Positions 1-61,426 are shown, counted from the stretch's first letter. The stretch is 64,000 nucleotides of DNA from Centroberyx gerrardi (GCF_048128805.1 NC_136016.1:7478501-7542500); one strand, 5' to 3'. Translations and numbers: made by a program. The notes: a model not told the origin generated them from the letters alone.

Positions 1-444
1 TTTCGTTCATAACTGCGGTAGTTCAAAGTGGTTAATAGAACTGGGAAAATTGAGTGTTTTTTCAACATTTGATGGTAGTGATGCATAATAGGCCTACAAC
101 AACAAATGGCTAACAAATGGTTTTTAACATCAGTTAGCTAGACTACATGATGCACATTTTCTCGTCTTCGTTCTGCGGCTACAAAGTGGCTCTGTGCGTC
201 TTGATAAAATATAACAGCCACCGGATCACTACTTTTGTTCGAGTCCATTTTGTGATTATTTTCGACCAAAAGTAGGCTACTTGAACGCGCAACAAGTTGT
301 ATTTACAACTGGCGATCTAGAAAGTATGATCTTACGAGGAGCCCCTGAATGCAGCACACCCATCGTGGGGGAAATCACTGCACCGCTCTACATTCACTTT
401 GTGTGACTGAATGCACATCATCGTCATTATTGCCCAAATTAAAC

Positions 445-582
445 ATGCCTAAAAGCTGTTGTGTGGTGGGCTTCACAGCCAACAAACTTAAAAACCACGA
501 ATTACAGTTTTTTTGTGCTCCCGAGCAAAACAAGGAGCTGTTAAGAAGAAAAATGTGGATCCAGGCTGTAAGGAGAGGGTAA
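445..582 (+). pseudogene. THAP-domain fragment, left copy
   Basis: The frame from the ATG at 445 begins MPKSCCVVGF and continues with a basic stretch and an LRRKMWIQAV segment, which is the THAP start pattern (Met-Pro near the N-terminus, Cys pair, Trp). In a C2-CH THAP finger a second Cys is expected where this copy has Phe (GF), and the distal Cys-x2-His pair is absent before the stop at 580-582. It is therefore a broken 45-residue piece. The same frame is open upstream to 349, but that part resembles no known domain. Confidence 0.55.
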
Positions 583-2058
583 GGAGACTGACTCATGGTT
601 GGTAGAAGACTGCGATAACGTGAGCCGCCGAGTGCGAAACCATGGTCAAGCCAGCCGCCGTCTGAATTTCGTTGCGCATAAAGTAGTGTAATTACGGTAA
701 GGACGGCCTCTGAGCGAGGCGAAGGTCCTGAAAGATACATATACGCGTTTTCTTTCATGTTCTTTCTGTGTTCTTTTATGAACATAATGCTGACATCGTT
801 TTGCATTGTACTTTTTTGTACACTTCCAATACACTACACTTTATGGTGTCTTATTAATCTGTGATCAAATCTTACGAGAAAACAAAGCCAATCCATTCAC
901 ATGATTGGCTTAGCATCATCTTTGTCAATCATTTGATTGGATAAGAGCACATTAATATATTGTGGTTGGATGATGGATAACAGGGTGTTCAAGCTGTGGA
1001 AACTACTTGTATAGCAGTTTTCTAAATGGTACGATTTCACAATGCTATGAGAATTATTATATCTGTAAATGATAAAATTTACAAGTAATGTGACACGACC
1101 AAGTACGCTTAACGTAGGTTTGCACTTGGTCAGCTTCCTTCTGTCAACTCAGTTTCAAGTGTGACATCCGCAATTTTTTTAGTAGCTTAGTTAATATTTG
1201 TTGTGGTTGCTAACTCCTAATCTCCTCTTCTATCACTTCATGAAATTTTGAAATATTTTTCTTAAAATCTTTGAAGAATCTCAATTCAAATTAACCTCCA
1301 AGACGAAAAAAAGCACACATACATTTATCTGAACTTTGACCTTTCACCAAACAAATTCCTCAATAGGTTAGTTCACCACTGTCATGGCATCCGCTTCCTA
1401 ATGTCTTATTCTATCACTGGTACAAATTTGGTTACATTTTACTGCACCAACCAAGGAGGTTCCTACTTCGAAATCTGTATGACGCGCTCAGCGAAATCTT
1501 AACAGATACGGACAGCCTGACAAGGTTTTCTGTCAAAGAATTATTTCAGCACACTGCCTCTACTGAAAAAATGAACTTAATTGGCCTCCATCAACGTCCC
1601 TTTTCAATAAAGCTGGATAAATGATCCCACGCAGTAACTAGTAGTAGTAGCAGTAACTAACCCTGAAGTGAAATACTTCGACATTTACCACTACTTAATT
1701 TAATCACCAGGTAAGATAATAAGTTGACTGAATAATTTCACTTCATATTTAAAAATTGGAACTACAGCTATGCTTTTCAGACTATATGCGCGACGCTGAC
1801 GTGACATTGGTTATTAAAGTGGATTGTTGCTAAATGAACTATCTTATGTTAGCTAACAAGTCAGTGAGATTCCTCATTACTTTGCACCCTGGACTGACAG
1901 TCAGTACAGAGCAAACTATCTCAGACCCACACATGAACACAACTCATCTGTATAGAGAGGAACTGCCTCAGTAATGTTCGCTGTAGCAGCCTAATGTTAG
2001 GACAGCATGGCAGCTTTTAAACACATTTTAACATTCAGGTTATCTTACAAGAATATAA

Positions 2059-2298
2059 CTAGATAATTACTGGTAACTTACTGACCAGTGACAAAATACT
2101 GGCCACATTATAAGTGTACGTAGTCTCAGTCAGGGTCCCAAAGTGTCCCCCTCTTCTGCCATGTACCACTGTCAGCGCCTCTCTCCCCATTTTTCTTCTC
2201 AACGGCTCCCTTGTTTTGCTCGGGAGCCCAAAAAACTGTAATTCACGGTTTTTAAGTTTGTTGGCTGTGAAGTCCACCACACAACAGCTTTTAGGCAT
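2059..2298 (-). pseudogene. THAP-domain fragment, right copy
   Basis: The minus-strand frame from the ATG at 2298 starts MPKSCCVVDF and is nearly identical to the left copy for about 40 residues. It then diverges into an unrelated tail ending at 2059. It also lacks the second zinc-ligand Cys and the distal Cys/His pair, so both copies derive from an already altered parent or share a variant domain. There is no intron signal or downstream transposase. Confidence 0.5.
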
Positions 2299-3259
2299 GT
2301 TTAATTTGGGGAATAATGACAATGATGTGCATTCAGTCTCACAAGGTGAATGGAGAGCGGTGCAGCGGTTTCCCCCACGATGGGCGTGGCCTATTTTATG
2401 CACTGTCTCTATTGAGATATCTATCTCTGTCTCTGGTCCACCTGTAGACCCGCAGGAACATGTGGGACTCGTCTGATTAGTAAAACCACTCTCCTGAATA
2501 GTCGAAACATGATTACATTTGTCTCTCCAGCTCTATTTTAGATGGGTAAAACAAGTCTTCACATTATAAACCATCTCCCCTGCAGAGTAATTCAGTATTT
2601 TGTCAAAATAATATAACAGCCTATCTTAGGGTTAGGCTACTTCAAAGTAGTAGTGTTATGTAGCCTAGTGTTATAGTAACAATGACTGTCCAATGAAATA
2701 TGAGAACTATGTCCAACTGTGAATTTTATCAGTATTGACCATAAACACTAGATGGCAGCAAGCTACTGTTCCTCTAGTCAAGATGTGTAGGCTATGGCAG
2801 GACATGTTATTTACCGGCCTTGTAATCAGTTTACCGTTACATCCTTGTTACAGTAAGATATTCTTATAGTGACATTTAGACGCTTCAGAGCTGCAGGCCA
2901 AGCTCTATCCCATTATGAAACAACCCTCAATAACTTTCCCCTCAACCCTCAAATTGTTACACATTAGTAACTTCATAGTGATGCAACTGTGTTAAAATAC
3001 AACATTACTGTCTAAATTATTTATGCACTTAAAATTATTTATTTTTGACAAAAAGAATGTTGAGGATTATGGTTAGGTAATCAGTAAGTAAGTCGATTTC
3101 TATCATACTTTTCTATGCCTATATGTTCCCGCAAAATCCATGGAGGTATAGGGTTAACTTAAAATTTGTTAGAAAATGAGATAAGATTTGAGTAGGCGGT
3201 ATTATAGCAAGATTGATACACAGTTTAAAAAAAGAAAAGAAAAAAAAAACTTGAGAGGT

Positions 3260-3589
3260 AATGTAATGAAGTGCACACAAACTCATGTCGGACCTCCTAT
3301 TTCGGAGTGACGCAACCAGGACTCCTGCACGGAGCGCTGCAGCTCAGAGCGCACAGGTTCTGGACTGGCACAAACTTTCTCGCTCTGTCATGCTTTCACC
3401 GCGGTCCCCCAGTGACCACACTCCAGGAACGGGGGTCCCCTAGGGCTCCTCTGGCGAATGCAAGAATCCAATCCACAGAGCCGAAGAAGTGGGATGGTTT
3501 GAGAAGACTCTTGGGTGATTTAGAAAATCCGGCGGTTCTGACGGTGCTGTTCCAAAAGGCGCATTCTTCCAAAAAAAACAAAAAACAAT
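3260..3589 (+). promoter_or_regulatory. zcchc24: Probable zcchc24 promoter and 5' UTR
   Basis: The AT-rich flank changes near 3290 to GC-richer sequence with many CpG dinucleotides that continues into coding exon 1, as expected for a CpG-type vertebrate promoter. No convincing TATA box or splice site is seen between here and the start codon. Upstream ATGs occur at 3284, 3389 and 3494. The one at 3494 opens a two-codon frame (ATG GTT TGA). The transcription start is not determinable from sequence. Confidence 0.4.
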
Positions 3590-16188
<12,599 letters not shown>

Positions 16189-17935
16189 CACTCACTACTC
16201 GCCTTCCGCTCGCATACTCATCCAAAGATTTATCACAAACTTATATTTTAGCTACTAAAAAAGACCTGATAATAAACTTTTATTGTACTGTAACGTATCT
16301 AACTCTTTGTTTATTCCCATAATGTATGCTTTATGACACTATGACTCTCAGTATTAGAGCTTCATTGTGGTGGAAGTTTTCTACAGCACCTCTCAGTGGA
16401 GACTATAGTGCTTTGCTGGGCTCTTTTGACTCATTCAGTTGGACCCATTTTATTATGTGAATATTCATTTGAAGTCTTAACTATGAACGGTGAATCTTAC
16501 CAACTGTGAATTAAGAAATTGTGGATCTGTCACTCTCTCCTCTCATGATGTGCGACATGTGTGAACAAAGTTCTGCGTATTGTTTTCTTTTTGTCGTGAT
16601 GAGTTACGAGACAGATTTTCTTTTACATGTGTTTGTATATTCCAGAAATAACTTAATGAAAAAAATATAAGTTGTGTACCATGATATTTTCTGTATAAAA
16701 TATGCAACAAATCTTTACTAAGGAGGATATATTAATGTGTATCTGTATTATTATCTGTATTATTATCAGTACTGGATGGTACATAATTTTTGAATATATT
16801 TTAAAGCCATTACTGTTTTGTTGATTATTACTATGTGAAGGAATATGTTAGCTTACTAACAACTGTTCTTTATATACCATGTGCCTACTCTTATTTGTGA
16901 AAACATCTTTCAGGCAGTTTGTTATTATTCCAGAGTTTTAAGAAATGTCTAACAAATGCAATATGGTAGCACCATTTTAATTGTTCACAAATATGAACCA
17001 AGTGTAAATTAGAGTACAGCTATATTTCAGCAGCCAGTGCTAGAAAAGACTCACCAAAGTGCTTTTAGATGGATCTTAGACTGCAATATCCATCCAGGCA
17101 ACATTAGCCCAAAAAGGAGTAAAAAATCTGAATGTACAATGTGAAAAAAATCATAAAGGAAAAGTTGCATGTGCATGCTGTTTGTGTTTAGAGGGTTCTT
17201 TTATCAAGGAAACTGAAATTATGATAAAAAAAGGGAAAAAGTAACAGCAATACCCAAAGTCTTACATTTCCTGGTGTTTGTGATGTGTGAAACACCGTTT
17301 TACGTGCCTTAGTTTGAGTAACCATGAAATGGATCTCTTAATCTCTTCGTATATTTGTATTAAAATGTATTATAACTATTGTCTCAATGTGTTCCTTTTC
17401 CTTCTACTGTTCAGTGAAATATAGTCACATTTCTAATGAAGGTAGAACCAAGTAAGAACATAGTTGTGAACTGATAGTCAAATTGTTCTTCACCATTATC
17501 TGATCTAGAGGTTATTCTCTCCATTTTGTGTTTATTCCCCCACAGCATAAAACAAAAGAACTAATCTGGATCTCTGTTCGTACTTAGACTGAGCATCTGG
17601 CAAGACTTAGTTATGGCAATGCAAGATCAGTTTTTGTTTCATCGACTTCTCGTCTACGAAAACTGGCTGAATCCACACTGATACAAAATGGATTGCAGCA
17701 CATGCAGGCAGGCACCCTGCAAAGAAACACTTTGGCTATGCAGAAGCAATTATATCTGATCATATTGTAGGACCTAATGCTCTTGGACAGACCTCGCAAA
17801 AATAAATATTTAACTGACTCATTTCATTAGTCAAATGAAACCAGAAGTGGTAGAAACAATCACACAAGAGTGATCCCGTTGCTCACCCGGTAACACAATC
17901 TCCACAGTTGCTCAATAAATGGACATGCCTTAGAC
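16189..17935 (+). other. zcchc24: zcchc24 3' UTR (extent inferred)
   Basis: An AT-rich region without open frames follows the stop codon. Poly(A) signals AATAAA occur at 16271-16276 (short UTR) and at 17801-17806 and 17914-17919 (long UTR). ZCCHC24 orthologues usually have long 3' UTRs, so use of the distal signals is likely. Transcript ends need cDNA evidence. Confidence 0.55.
17914..17919 (+). promoter_or_regulatory. zcchc24: Distal poly(A) signal, zcchc24
   Basis: AATAAA on the plus strand is the last canonical hexamer before the convergent ppif gene. Another copy lies at 17801-17806. Confidence 0.4.
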
Positions 17936-18078
17936 TGAAATGGCTTCATTTCAGCCTACAGTGTTTTACTGCAGTAGTTCCTTTTCTGCTAGAGATTTCA
18001 ATAATACCATCACATCACCCTGGTAAGTAGTGTGGAAACAGATGGGAACAAAATGCTCACATATTTAGTAAAAACGAC

Positions 18079-18084
18079 TTTATA
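18079..18084 (-). promoter_or_regulatory. ppif: Weak poly(A) signal candidate, ppif
   Basis: Minus-strand TATAAA is a weak hexamer variant about 325 bp past the ppif stop. No AATAAA or ATTAAA was found on the minus strand between 17921 and 18408. Confidence 0.25.
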
Positions 18085-18408
18085 TAATGAAATGTCCCCT
18101 TCCCAAACTAGTTGAAATGCAGGTTCATGAATGCATAGTTCTCTTTAACATACAATTAAAATATTCAGTGTCTACTTCTATTTCATAATGCAAGTTCACA
18201 TTAAAAAGTATGACATCAACAGTTCACCGCTTGTTGGTCATTACCCGTTGAAAGACTAACACAGAATTTATGTACCAACAAAAGGACTGACAATGTAACT
18301 TTACTTGATGAACTAATTGTCAGTAAAGAGAGGTAGCACTCTGTGCCATGGCTAAAGAGAAGAGCCACTGAGATGAGACTAGCACCATCTCCACTGCCTA
18401 CATGAAGT

Positions 18409-20950
<2,542 letters not shown>

Positions 20951-21200
20951 TTCGAAGCTTGTCCGGCTCAATTAACTTGCACAGGCGTGAGGGAACTGCA
21001 AAGAAATGTCACGCTTACATATGGTGGACCAGGAAGTTTTTTCTTCCACACCCGGAAATAGAATTCATCCGAGCTTTCCAACCCGGAAGCGAGGAGAAAG
21101 GAAGGGAAGGGGCTCGCGCGGGCATTGCCAGTACTTTCAATATGACAACTTTCTGTCACCTCTGAAGTGACAGCTAACGTTAGCAGGCAAGCTAGCTTTA
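20951..21200 (-). promoter_or_regulatory. ppif: ppif promoter region with ETS-type motifs
   Basis: Upstream of the ppif start codon the sequence becomes CpG-richer and contains CCGGAA at 21052-21057 and CCGGAAG at 21083-21089. An inverted GGAAG / CTTCC pair lies at 21032-21036 and 21043-21047. ETS factors such as GABP (NRF-2) bind such motifs and commonly drive nuclear genes for mitochondrial proteins. No TATA box is seen. The start site is not mapped. Confidence 0.45.
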
Positions 21201-21890
21201 GCACCCGGTAACCGGTAATTGGACCGGTGTCAGTCCAATTGTGGAAATGCCAAAGACTAGCTGTGCGCCTTTATGCACTGCAAATACTCAAAACGTTCCA
21301 AATAGCCTGGGGAAATATATGCTTGTCACAACATGCGACCAACTGTCATTAGCCGTAGCTAGCCAGTTAGCATTTTAGTGTTTTAGGAGAAGTCAATATT
21401 ACAGAGGACAAGACAAAGATGTCCTGTTTATTGTCAGAATATAGGAATTATAGGAGTTGTGACAGCTTCAGTAGGGAGAGACAGAGAATGTGAATTAATA
21501 TTGACATTAGGGAGTCTCCTTATCTGCTGCCCCTCCCTTTCCTGTCTCTTATCAGTGCCCATCCATCACCTCGGTGCTCTCTTGTTTATCATCTGCTTGT
21601 TGAACACATTAGCTCATATAGAAACTGCACAACTCCCCTCCAACATCACTCATTTCAGCAGACTGGCAACCCCCATCACCCTTACACAGCCAAGCTTAAA
21701 AATTATGAATGTTGTGGGCATTCTGCAGCAGCTTCCTTTTCCACACAAGCAAACTGACTTTCAGCTATGCAAATCTAAATATCAGTACAATTTGATACTC
21801 TCATCACTGAGTGCTTTGATAAGTATGTGACTTACTGTAGGTAATTGTCAGGCTAGTGATTTAAGTGCACAAAAGACAAGACCACAGCGG
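21201..21890. other. Intergenic spacer between ppif and zmiz1
   Basis: I see no gene here. A short inverted repeat ATTGGAC / GTCCAAT lies at about 21219-21240. The remainder is unremarkable AT-rich sequence. Confidence 0.6.
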
Positions 21891-21894
21891 CATA

Positions 21895-24800
21895 CAGGTA
21901 TCATCTGAATACATATTTATTAGATAAATATTAGGTTGTCACATCATCTAACTACATACAATTCTGCAAGACTAAAAATCACAATTAGTTCCTTTATTTT
22001 CTGACCAGTTTAGAATATGAAATGATTGTACATACAATGTACAAACATAGAGACAATGGCCACATTGCATGAATCACCTTAGATTGTACCATTTTGTTTT
22101 TTCCATCTGCTCATGATATCAAAAATTGTACAAACTATGGATTTGGTTACAATCTTCTGGACCCATCCCTCCCACCGAAGACGCCTTCCTTCCGCCCCTC
22201 CAAGCGTTCCCCAGTATTTTCTTGGTAACTTTTTTTTGTTTTACTTTAGCACCTCAGAGTATGCAGGTGACAGACTAGAACACTTAGGCTAAATATTACA
22301 TGTAAAACATAGCTGTCCCAGTTCCCCTAACAAAAGAGGTCAAAGTATATTACAGAGGGGGAACAAAATGCTGAGAGATACCCACAGACACTAACTAACA
22401 AGTTTCATTTTCCATATTCAGCCACTTCCAGTAGAGGGGTTGCAAGCTTTTTATTATTCTGAAGAAACAATGCACATTCCCAGGGAAAATGAATACATTT
22501 CTGTTCACATGTCTCTATATTCATTTACATATATACAGGCATCCTTGGGACGTTTACCCACTTTGACCTAGCCTTGCCCTAAAGATCCTCTCTAGGCCAG
22601 AATAGATGAACGTGCCCTTTCCTCTCAGTAAATTTTTTTTTTCCTTTTTTTAAAACAACTTCCCCCAGAGAAATGGCCCTTTATCGTGATTGTGCAACTA
22701 CAAATTTTGGGGTGCTGCCTAATACACAAAATTGGCTCACATGTAAATAAGAACAAAATGTGAAATGATAGCTATTTCCATGGGATTGATCAAAGGTTTC
22801 AATTCAGATAGCGAATAAAAAGAAACAATAATGTGGCAGTGTATAGTTAAAAGATGGACTTTTGATTTCATTGGTACAAGGTTTATATCTCTTTGTGACT
22901 TAAATATGAAACAATATGTCACTGTTGTACTGGAACAAATCATATTTCTAAAACATAATGAAGTTTAAAATAATGTTTACATATAACCAAGGTGTTTTCA
23001 TGAGCACATTGCTACAGCTGAAAGAAATTATATTTCTAACCTTACAGTTTAATAAGAAAGAAAACCAGTACAAAATAATTTACCAAAAAAAAAAGAAAAG
23101 AAACAAAAACGGGATAAAAAAAATTTAAATGGTCTCAAGCTTTTAAAAAAGCCACATTTTCTATAACAAAAATAAAAACAATATCGTGAATTTCTTTAAA
23201 ATAAGGTTGTGATATATCTTTGAAATACCACTTGTGTATTGACCTTGACAATTAGCAACAATTATGATATTCACACGGTTCACTAATTACACTGAAAGCC
23301 AGCTGATGCCACAGCTTTTGAAACCATTATTGTTCGTTATTACTGATAAAATGTTAACGTAAATTTGTGAATAGACAAGATTGATCATTTTGAATCGAAT
23401 ACATCTGAGCGTTAAAGAAAATATTGCTTCACACTGAGCTTGAGCTGAAATTTGAAATTAGGTTACGTGACCATCTGGACCTGATGCACGGATGGGGAGC
23501 TGGGAGAATAAGACAGACAGAGAGAGACGCCTGTCTATAAACTATAGAGGCTTACTGAGTGTGCTGGGGGCAAAGTGAATGGAAATAGCTTATGCGGTGA
23601 GGAGAGAAGACATCTATTGTATGCTGGTTACAAACAAAGTCAGTGGTCAGATGGAGGTCGGGAGCATACGCGGGTTAGGTTGGACGACTAATTATGAAAG
23701 GACAAACATTATCAAGATGATACAAAAATATTCACAATGATATTTACAGTACAATAGCTTTTCTTAAAAAATAATACATTTGCATACTGAACAGCACTCT
23801 TCTCAAAAAGTGAAATTGAAAACAAATGTGGCAAAAGGTCTGCTCCAATACTGCTTGAAAAACCACATCTCCAACAGTAGCGATGGATAAACTGTATATT
23901 TGTCTTCCCCCTATATCTTTGAAATCAATATTAGCTCCCATCACACCGATAGAAACGCACTCGCGCGCTCACACACAGATATGCACGCACACTCAATCAC
24001 ACACAGAAACAGGCAAACACAAACATCTCCATTCTCATCCCCCTAACTTTGGTGATGTTGAGCAGTTTCCCAAAGATTTATGGATAGTTTAATTTTGCAG
24101 CAACAAAAAACGAGGAAAAAAAAAAAAAAAAAGAAATCAACACAAACACAATATATCAAGCAGATACATGATAAATGCACTGCCGATATCAGCATTATCC
24201 CTTCAAATGTTAGTGTTAAATAAATCATACTAAATCGGACAGAAATGAAAAACAAACATACAAACAAACAAAGGGCTGTGGAAACAGCAACTGATAAATC
24301 ACACTATCTTTTACCACTTGGAATATCACTAGACAAGGGCTTGGCACACATGCACTTTGTAGACTACTTAAACAGTACATCATTTAACAGGGAGAGAGAT
24401 GCAACTTTGCAAAAATGCTGACAGGAGCAACGCCGGGCTCATGCAGAGCAGACAGCATGGAAGGAGTTCTAGCTAGAAGCAATAAACGCAGCAAGATAGT
24501 CAAAGGAACCCCGTTCTCTCATATTGTACCTTTCCTTTCCGTGAATATCACTCCCCTATACAGGAGGATGATAGCTATACAATATGTAGAAGTACAAGTA
24601 TGCTATTCTTGGTTTGCAGTATAAACACCCATCTCAGCGTTTGTTTTTGTGGAGCCTCTCTCTCTCTCGGGAGACGGCGGGCCAAAATCCTCTCCGTTCC
24701 AGCTGCCAACCCTCAGAGGATTGAAAAGCAGGGATATCTCTTTTTGACAAAAATATATATATATCACAATAATAATTGTAGACAAAGTGGAAGCCGATCA

Positions 24801-25489
24801 GTCCCGAAAATCTTTTTAAAATCTTGGGGGAACAGCAAAAAAAAAAAAAAAATCTTTAAAAAAACATTTTGTCAAGGACAGACAAAAGCTGAGCTTTCTA
24901 ATTGATCATGTCACTTGTTTCCTTCTGTAAAGAGAGATAAGTATTTCTTTTTGCATTGCCATAATCTCTTGTGCTTTTAAATGATGTGTGGCGGACAAAA
25001 CAGTGCTACTAACCAGTCAGGGAAAGGAGCTGTGACACTGGGAGGCTGTGGCCTCTCAGATTGGAATAACAATATGGACATAATGCACACTGGCCAGATA
25101 GCGCAGGTTTTTTCAGTTATTTTTCTGTTTTATACAATGGATTCCTTTTCTTCTCAAAAGGAAACAAAACATGAATAAAAAATGCTACAACACTTTCCTA
25201 ATGTGCACACATACACCTGTGTGGCATAAAAAAATCAACTGAATATAGCTGCACAGTTCAAAGGTATCGCCACAGGGCAAAGAGGGCAGGCCGACCCCGC
25301 ATACCGCCGTGTCTTTTGAGTTTGAACCTCGTTCAGTCAATCTGCGCTGGCGAATGAAAACTGTACAAGAGGAAGAAGAGAAAGGGAGTGCATCTTTGTG
25401 TTTATCAAGTACTGAGCGACTGCGCCGGGTCTCAGGGAAAAAACTGCAGGCAGTCAGAAAAGTTTATAGTTATGCGTGTCTGAATCGCC
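21895..25489 (-). other. zmiz1: zmiz1 3' UTR (extent inferred)
   Basis: The region downstream of the zmiz1 stop is AT-rich, lacks credible reading frames, and ends near a minus-strand AATAAA at 21916-21921. A further AATAAA lies at 22449-22454. A Pumilio-type TGTAAATA occurs on the minus strand at 23741-23748. A length near 3.6 kb agrees with the long 3' UTR of ZMIZ1 orthologues. An A/T-run-rich stretch lies at 23040-23160 and a CA-rich stretch at 23960-24020. Confidence 0.6.
21916..21921 (-). promoter_or_regulatory. zmiz1: Probable zmiz1 poly(A) signal
   Basis: TTTATT on the plus strand gives AATAAA on the minus strand. It is the last canonical hexamer before the sequence character changes towards the ppif promoter. 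Confidence 0.45.
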
Positions 25490-59701
<34,212 letters not shown>

Positions 59702-59752
59702 GTTGATTGTCCCTCTTTGGCCTCTACCTGCCAGCCATTAAACTGGAGCGTT
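59702..59752 (-). other. zmiz1: zmiz1 exon 1, 5' UTR part
   Basis: A strong acceptor (pyrimidine tract TTTGTCTCTCTTCCAG) ends at 59753, so the exon carrying the start codon has 51 nt of 5' UTR and is preceded by an intron. The leader contains an upstream ATG at 59738 with a four-codon frame ending at 59724. Confidence 0.6.
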
Positions 59753-61388
59753 CTGGAAGAGAGACAAAGACAAGTGTTACAGCCCGGCTCTTCCCCGGGA
59801 AGCTGCCAATCCCATCACCGCCAGGATATTGCAGGTTAGTGCGTGCGCGCGCGCATGTGTGTGTGTGTCTCTCTGCGTGCGCGCCGGGGAGCCGAGCAGG
59901 GAGATATTGATTTGGCAGGTGACAAGCACCTCAGAGAGCTCAAAGGATGACATTCCTCTCAGCTCCTGTGACACCCTTAACAAGCCCTGGCGGTTGCCCC
60001 GAACGCTGCCATACAACGGGGCCGACACACCTTTGAGAGGACACATTGGCCAACTTAGAGAGGATGTCTGACCGTGTTTAAAGCACCCCGGGGCTAAAAT
60101 GAACAGAGGTGGAGGGAGAGCCGCTGGATGTCTTTTTTTTTACACACTCATACACACACACATATTGTGCTGCCAGGTCCACCCCGCGAGTCTGTCAAGC
60201 ATTACCTCAGAAAAGGGAGAGAGAGAGTGAGAGAAAACCTTCCATCCAGCCCTTGTGAGAACATTAACTTGGCATGTGCTCTCTGTTTACATTACTTGGC
60301 CATTATGTAATCTTTGGTTAACAATTATCTGTACCCTGGGCCCAGACATGCTCTACATTTCATTCCCCCCCCTCCTCCTCCACACTACAGCTACATAAGA
60401 GTTCCTCTAACACAACCCCCTTAAAGCGCACTATTGATTTTGGAACAGCGGCTTATGGAAAACATTTTTTTCCTTCTTTCTTTCTTTTTTTTTTTTTTTT
60501 CGGGGGGGAATAATTTTTCACGGAAGGCAAACAATAGGGGCTGTGATCTGACATGCTACATAACATTATCACAAGTTAAAAGTATTACGCCCTACATTAA
60601 AGGTTATCAATTTTGCCCGGGGGGGTGCTGATTTAATGTTGCATTCAACGTCAAATAAATATCACACTCGGTGCGCTGGCTATAACTCATAGTGACCTGC
60701 AGCTTCAAGCGGAGGGCCAAGTGAATTAATAAGCACATATCTGCGAGGGGGGGGGGGGGGGTACCTCTCCATCTTCCTCCCATCTCCTTTCCTTTTCCTC
60801 TTCCTCCTCCACCCCCCATTCTCTCCGTAGCTTTATCTCACCCTGTCTCAGTCTATCTCTTTCTTTTTCGCTATTGCACAGTGCATCTCTTCCCGCGGCG
60901 CATCATCTCTCACTCAAACACTCGCCTCATCACTCTCCCTGTTCAGACCCCCACCCCTCCTTCTTTCTCCATTACCATCACACAGTGAAAAATTCCAGCA
61001 CACAAAGTACCGGTGAGACGAGGGAGGGAGAGAGAGAGCGAGAGCAAGACAGACACAGAGAGAGAGAGCAGGCAGCATGCTGCACCATACTGATAATGCT
61101 CACTTAGGGGTCTCTAGCTGGATTTAACGGCAGGGCCAGTAATCTACTCCACTAGACAGCTAAAGAGCTTTTATGCTACCTATTGGAGCTGCTCATGCCT
61201 GTACTTGAGAGGAGAGAAGGGCACACTAGTGCATTCCTCTCCATAAATTAGAAAGCTCATAAAAAAATAAATAAAAAAAAATTAAAAAAACACACATCGG
61301 ATGAGTTTTTCTTCTTCGCCCAAGTAAGGAATGTATTTGTTTGTTAACACCTTCGCGAGTTGGCGTGTTTGACGGGACGGACACAGTG

Positions 61389-61390
<2 letters not shown>

Positions 61391-61426
<36 letters not shown>
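61391..61426. repeat. TG dinucleotide microsatellite
   Basis: About 18 TG units upstream of zmiz1 exon 1. Confidence 0.96.

Larger units (their letters stand above)
356..2390. mobile_element. Inverted pair of THAP-transposon fragments
   Basis: Positions about 356-567 on the plus strand and 2188-2390 on the minus strand are about 90% alike over roughly 200 bp and face each other across about 1.6 kb. Both arms encode the same THAP-like N-terminus. Similarity stops abruptly at both ends of each arm. In fish, THAP domains occur in transposases of the P, Kolobok and ISL2EU groups as well as in host genes. I infer a transposon relic or two nested copies. No transposase catalytic domain is visible between the arms, and the terminal repeats and target-site duplication were not resolved. 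Confidence 0.5.
1..3270. other. Intergenic region upstream of zcchc24
   Basis: I see no intact gene here. The recognisable content is a pair of THAP-domain coding fragments in opposite orientation (about 356-567 and 2188-2390), listed separately. The rest is AT-rich unique-looking sequence with short A/T runs (for example 3228-3250). No tRNA or rRNA was recognised. Confidence 0.6.

Noticed and set aside
445..582. An intact THAP transcription factor gene
   Set aside because: Only about 45 residues of the domain are present, zinc ligands are missing, and the same fragment recurs inverted 1.7 kb away.
20951..20971. Upstream extension of ppif exon 1
   Set aside because: The extension starts with TTG, not ATG, and adds an acidic residue to the presequence. 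The ATG at 20950 gives the normal mitochondrial leader.
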